From: Actinidia chinensis
Taxonomy: Eukaryota; Streptophyta; Magnoliopsida; Ericales; Actinidiaceae
Reading direction: 5' to 3'
NCBI GenBank assembly: GCA_009663005.1
Contig: VIGQ01002261.1
Location: 1 to 12,923 of the forward strand
DNA length: 12,923 bases
Shown: positions 10,040 through 12,923 of the stretch, one piece after another
How positions within the stretch are numbered: position 1 is the stretch's first letter
Layout: each line of letters starts with the position of its first letter
Program-made: the position numbers and the translations under genes
Notes under the pieces: model-generated
Seen by the model: the letters and a program-made list of their open reading frames with translations, nothing else
What the model was told of the DNA's origin: nothing
Databases searched by the model: none

Positions 10040-10819
10040 ATATGTTGGAAGCCCTTTACTCGTTTGTTTGTTACTGGTTACCGAGGTTTCATGAGGGAAA
10101 GTGCAATTTGCATGATTATTTTCTTCATCTTTGTCATAACTATAAGTCCATACATCTTTCCAGTATTGGAACACAATAAAATGTTTTCAAGTCCTTCTCA
10201 TTTTTTGTTGAATGGTAAACTTTCTATCGGCTATTCCTTGGAAGCAGAAGGCTTTGGTAAATCAAACGATCAGCATTCCAAGAGGTAACTTGCCCCGTGT
10301 ATGATTTGTGACAATTGAAATACACATTTCCTTTTTAACCCCTCTTACAATTATTGACAATAAATAATTTTGCTTGTACCACAGAAACCATCCAAACCCG
10401 TATATTGTAAGTTACCAAAGGATATCCTCAATCTCTTCCTTTCGTAAATTTTGAAATGAAATCCAGTTTCTTCTTGAAATTCCTATAAGCAGCATAAAAA
10501 AGTTCAGTCGTTATAGACTTTCTCTTTGGTTACTTCTTAGTTGCCATGGGGAAAATCATACAGATCTTCATAGTATTCTCCTTTTAAATATCGTTTTGTA
10601 AGCCTCCAATCATGTTTTTTCATCTTGGGCATCCATTCCTTTCAAATTAACCCGACATCAAAAATAGGGAGGGAGATGAGGGGCCATGGTTGTTTCTTTT
10701 GTGTAAACGATGAAAAAAATCTTGAATACATAGGGACCTTTCGGCGAAGGACCATAAATGCGTTTTGCAATTCTTCTTTACCACGATTCCATAAGACGTG
10801 CAACATTTGTGATAAGCAT
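10038..10819 (-). CDS. Nudix hydrolase, probable mRNA-decapping enzyme (frameshifted)
   Basis: The envelope of about 260 codons is close to ASFV D250R (250 residues) and to poxvirus D9/D10, Nudix enzymes that remove mRNA caps. The Nudix box, G-x5-E-x7-REUxEExGU, is visible in two frames. DFPHGN lies near 10543-10560, and SITTELFYAAYR ends near 10481. The next frame begins EFQEETGFHF, giving the core Glu residues. The change falls at a CC pair (10482-10483; GG on the coding strand), where one more base would restore the box. Upstream, RRIAKRIYGPSPKGPYVF (about 10775) looks like N-terminal Nudix-fold sequence. Downstream frames continue to about 10040 (FQYWKDVWTYSYDKDEENN near 10150). The start ATG at 10819 is the first after the palindrome, 57 bases from it. 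The substrate is not provable from the motif alone; a nucleotide-cleaving Nudix enzyme is the alternative. Confidence 0.75.
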
Positions 10820-10875
10820 CCGGGTCAGATATTGAATGGTGGGTAAGCAAACAAGACACTCAAGCTTGTATTATG

Positions 10876-10906
10876 AAAAAAAAAAAAAAAAAAAATTTTT
10901 TTTTTT
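10876..10906. repeat. A20/T11 palindrome
   Basis: A20 (10876-10895) then T11 (10896-10906). This copy is the exception to the stop-plus-A-run rule: the minus strand reads TTCAAAC then the A run, with no TAA at the junction. A single C-to-T difference (TTTAAAC) would create one. On the other side it faces the Nudix gene start. Confidence 0.9.
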
Positions 10907-12462
10907 GTTTGAATAAAGAAAGAATGAATTTTCCTATATCCAGCTGTCTCTATAGTCCGCTTCATGGTTGTACCCTCGTTTCGTACAGAGACTTTACAGT
11001 CCTTTGGATTGCAGATGAACCCTTTACCAATTGGTCCCTTTACATCTCTATCTGTTTTTGAGTCGCTTAACCACAAGATGCCAAAACATACTTTTGCTGA
11101 ACTCTCAAGTGTTTTTTCAAACGAAGACCCTCTTACTGTAGCTTGTGAACATGATTCGTGGACTGCCTTTTTGGGCATTCCAAAATTATATGCCTTCTTG
11201 GAAGATCTTGCGCGTTTCAACTGTAACGCTACTCCCTATTTTGTGGAGTGATCCTTCCCTAGTGGCTGCCTATTTGCAAGGCATGGCTCTGCGGCCAATG
11301 GATTACATTTCATGTCAAAAATTGCGTTTTGTATTTGGATAAAATGATTTTAACCTCTCCGGGGGATGTTATTTTTTTTTTTAACCCTCTCAAAATGGTT
11401 CCCAGTACCGCATTGTCTTCGGAGTAATGACCTATGACAGTTCGATCGGTGGCTTCGAATGGAAAACGCGTCGAGATGTCATGACTCTTCCATTTCTCAC
11501 CCAAGAAACTATTGCACTTCTAGAATGATTACCTTTTCAACCGGTAGGATTTCCTTATTTTCCCGACGAACGAGCCATTTCCGCTGATGATTCAAACGTC
11601 TTTCCATGCGTCATCCTTGCTGTTTTATCCAGATATCCGCTTCCTATTACAGAAGTTATTGGCTGGCTCACGAAGCCAAGAATCTGAAACAGTATTACAA
11701 ATGTGGGTTTACTTATTGAATGGCCTTTTTCGGTTAATGTTTTGATGGAACTCGTCCCCAATGCCAATGACTACAAAAGGTTTTTAGCCTTGGCAGGAAT
11801 GGACAGCTACCTACACGCGTCTTGTACGTGCGTTATCCTTACGACGTGTAACACTTGTATAATGAATTACCCTACCCATTGGACTCCCATACAGTATGTT
11901 CCGCAGTGTTGACTTGGAAATGGAAAAGTGAGTGTGAATGGAGGGGGATAGGTTTTCAGTACCAAAACAGCTTTTTGTTTTAGTTTTCCCGTGTTTGAAA
12001 GTCGTCCAACATAGATTCCAACCGAATGTACAAAGTGTGGGTTGACATCAGCAAATCCTTCCTGTATTGAAGGATTGCTCATGTTGGAAACCGGTCAATA
12101 TACTGCCCCATCTCTTTACATAGAGTTCAATGAAAGAGTTTCTTTGAATGCAATTGTGTTTAACGGCATCACAAAACCAGTCTGAAATATCCAACTCAGA
12201 GGCCTTTACCTAAATTATCCCAAAGTGGTTTGAATTTGTTTGAAAATCATGCTGGGTTCCATGAAAATGGACCTTGTGGATGTGTCCATGTACAATGGCT
12301 CTAACACGGCGAGGACACAAGATTTTGTTTTGAAACAAAAATTGACTCGAAGCCAAACGAAAACAAAAAGAAATCGAATCTGTTGATGACAATAACATTA
12401 CATTGAAGCATGGGTCCAGAAGAGGCATGAAGGGTGAATAACTTACGGCTGGGAAATTCCAT
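10907..12462 (-). CDS. Unrecognised gene (frameshifted)
   Basis: Minus-strand coding fragments follow one another from ATG 12462 (MEFPSRKLFTLHASSGPML) to the palindrome at 10906. Convincing pieces include ISDWFCDAVKHNCIQRNSF near 12180, YIRLESMLDDFQTREN near 12010, FEATDRTVIGHYSEDNAVL near 11430 and a frame at 11220-10907 containing GKGFICNPKDCKVSVR. An alternative start is the ATG at 12494 (MEQYLQNA, then stop). A T11 run at 11372-11382 (A11 on the coding strand) sits in an open frame; the frame one step away has TAA just before it, so a boundary there is possible but not favoured. The envelope is about 520 codons. No stop codon is visible at the left end before the palindrome. I recognise no family; the segment KTARMTHGKTFES only superficially recalls RNA polymerase subunit 2. 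Confidence 0.55.
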
Positions 12463-12500
12463 TGAATCTACGCATTCTGAAGGTACTGCTCCATAAGTTG

Positions 12501-12533
12501 AAAAAAAAAAAAATTTTTTTTTTTTTTTTTTTT
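12501..12533. repeat. A13/T20 palindrome
   Basis: A13 (12501-12513) then T20 (12514-12533). On the minus strand TAA (12534-12532) of the right-hand gene adjoins the A run. The T run ends 6 bases before ATG 12494 and 38 bases before ATG 12462. Confidence 0.92.
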
Positions 12534-12923
12534 AATTAAAACTTTTGTTGTCTTTGATAATTTTTCGACATTTGTTTAGCTCGAGCTGCATCAAATGAGT
12601 CGTTCCTTTGTTCCCTGCAAAAGGAAAATCCACAGTCGCCCAATTTATTTCCGGATTCATCAACACAGATGAAAAAATAAACAATGCGAGTCTAGTCACT
12701 TCATACATTCAACTGTTTTTACATGCCCATTTCTCGGCCTCTCATCGATCGCCTCTACACTTGATCATATCGAGCACCTTCATAGCCAATTCTCCGTAAA
12801 TTTCACATCAAATTGAATGTATCGATTTTGTTTCTCAGATGGTACGATAACCATTTCTTCCTTAATTTTTTTTCACAAATTCTCGATCTATTCCTTGGCC
12901 GCTGCCACCACCTACTTATTTTG
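12532..12923 (-). CDS. 3' end of an unrecognised gene, 5' end outside window
   Basis: Minus-strand fragments look protein-like in all three frames in turn: EEMVIVPSEKQNRYIQFD near 12850, LAMKVLDMIKCRGDR near 12770, EVTRLALFIFSSVLMNPEIN near 12690, and SFDAARAKQMSKNYQRQQKF ending near 12540. The stop is TAA at 12534-12532 (frame ending KDNKSFN) or the TAA six bases earlier (frame ending QRQQKF). Only about 130 codons are present and no family is recognisable. The competing plus-strand open frame at 12608-12799 has no start context next to the palindrome and is probably a shadow. Confidence 0.5.

Noticed and set aside
10964..11251. Plus-strand open frame of 95 codons that looked protein-like
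   Set aside because: The minus strand over the same bases has a 131-codon frame with better composition, and all neighbouring genes run on the minus strand. This is a judgement by eye; a coding-potential test would settle it.
11372..11382. T11 run as a gene boundary
   Set aside because: The open minus frame passes through it and continues with protein-like sequence; only a neighbouring frame has a TAA there. Kept as a possibility in the gene entry.
11555..11767. Segment KTARMTHGKTFES as RNA polymerase subunit 2 (RMT-G-x-x-x-E motif)
   Set aside because: The gene envelope is about half the length of subunit 2, the GEMERD motif and zinc tail were not found, and a competing frame over the same bases looks equally protein-like.
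1..12923. Bacterial or phage DNA, CRISPR array, tRNA or rRNA genes, insertion sequences
   Set aside because: No array of spaced repeats, no cloverleaf, no rRNA-like stretch, no transposase motif and no ribosome-binding-site pattern were seen; the recognised genes are eukaryotic-virus types.
1..12923. Programmed frameshifting or insertional RNA editing as the cause of all frame changes
   Set aside because: No constant slippery codon or inserted base marks the frame changes I could localise; homopolymer-related indels are a simpler explanation. I could not test it directly.

Overview
The window looks like a piece of a large eukaryotic DNA virus (Nucleocytoviricota, the NCLDV group), or of such a virus integrated in a host genome. 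The argument rests on three neighbouring genes. One is a D5-type primase/SF3 helicase. One is a Nudix hydrolase of the mRNA-decapping kind. One is a large protein with a cap-methyltransferase-like motif, possibly a multidomain mRNA capping enzyme. All three are typical NCLDV genes; ASFV, for example, carries C962R, D250R and NP868R. I see no ribosomal, tRNA, bacterial or transposon genes, so host and family remain open.

Layout: every gene I can support lies on the minus strand, so transcription runs from high to low coordinates. From right to left: end of an unrecognised gene (12923-12532); unrecognised gene (12462-10907); Nudix gene (10819-10038); unrecognised cysteine-containing gene (9950-8195); D5 primase-helicase (8070-4389); putative capping enzyme (4298-1622); a 100-bp spacer holding a repeat copy; and an unrecognised gene running off the left edge (1442-1). 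Most plus-strand open frames are antisense shadows, rich in Ser, Phe and Leu.

Two features stand out. First, every gene boundary carries a long run of A next to a long run of T on the plus strand (A13-26 / T11-26), apart from one extra site with a T-only tract. Read along the genes, a stop codon is usually followed at once by the A run, then the T run, then 6-80 bases, then the next start. The same element could end one transcript and begin the next. Second, every gene is broken by frameshifts every 50-150 bases, and in-frame stops are rare. Some breaks sit at short homopolymers, including one inside the Nudix box. This suggests uncorrected long-read indels, although a decayed endogenous copy is possible. 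Gene coordinates below are therefore envelopes spanning several frames, not single open reading frames.

If the assignments hold, the cluster combines genome replication (primase-helicase) with control of viral mRNA caps (cap synthesis and cap removal).
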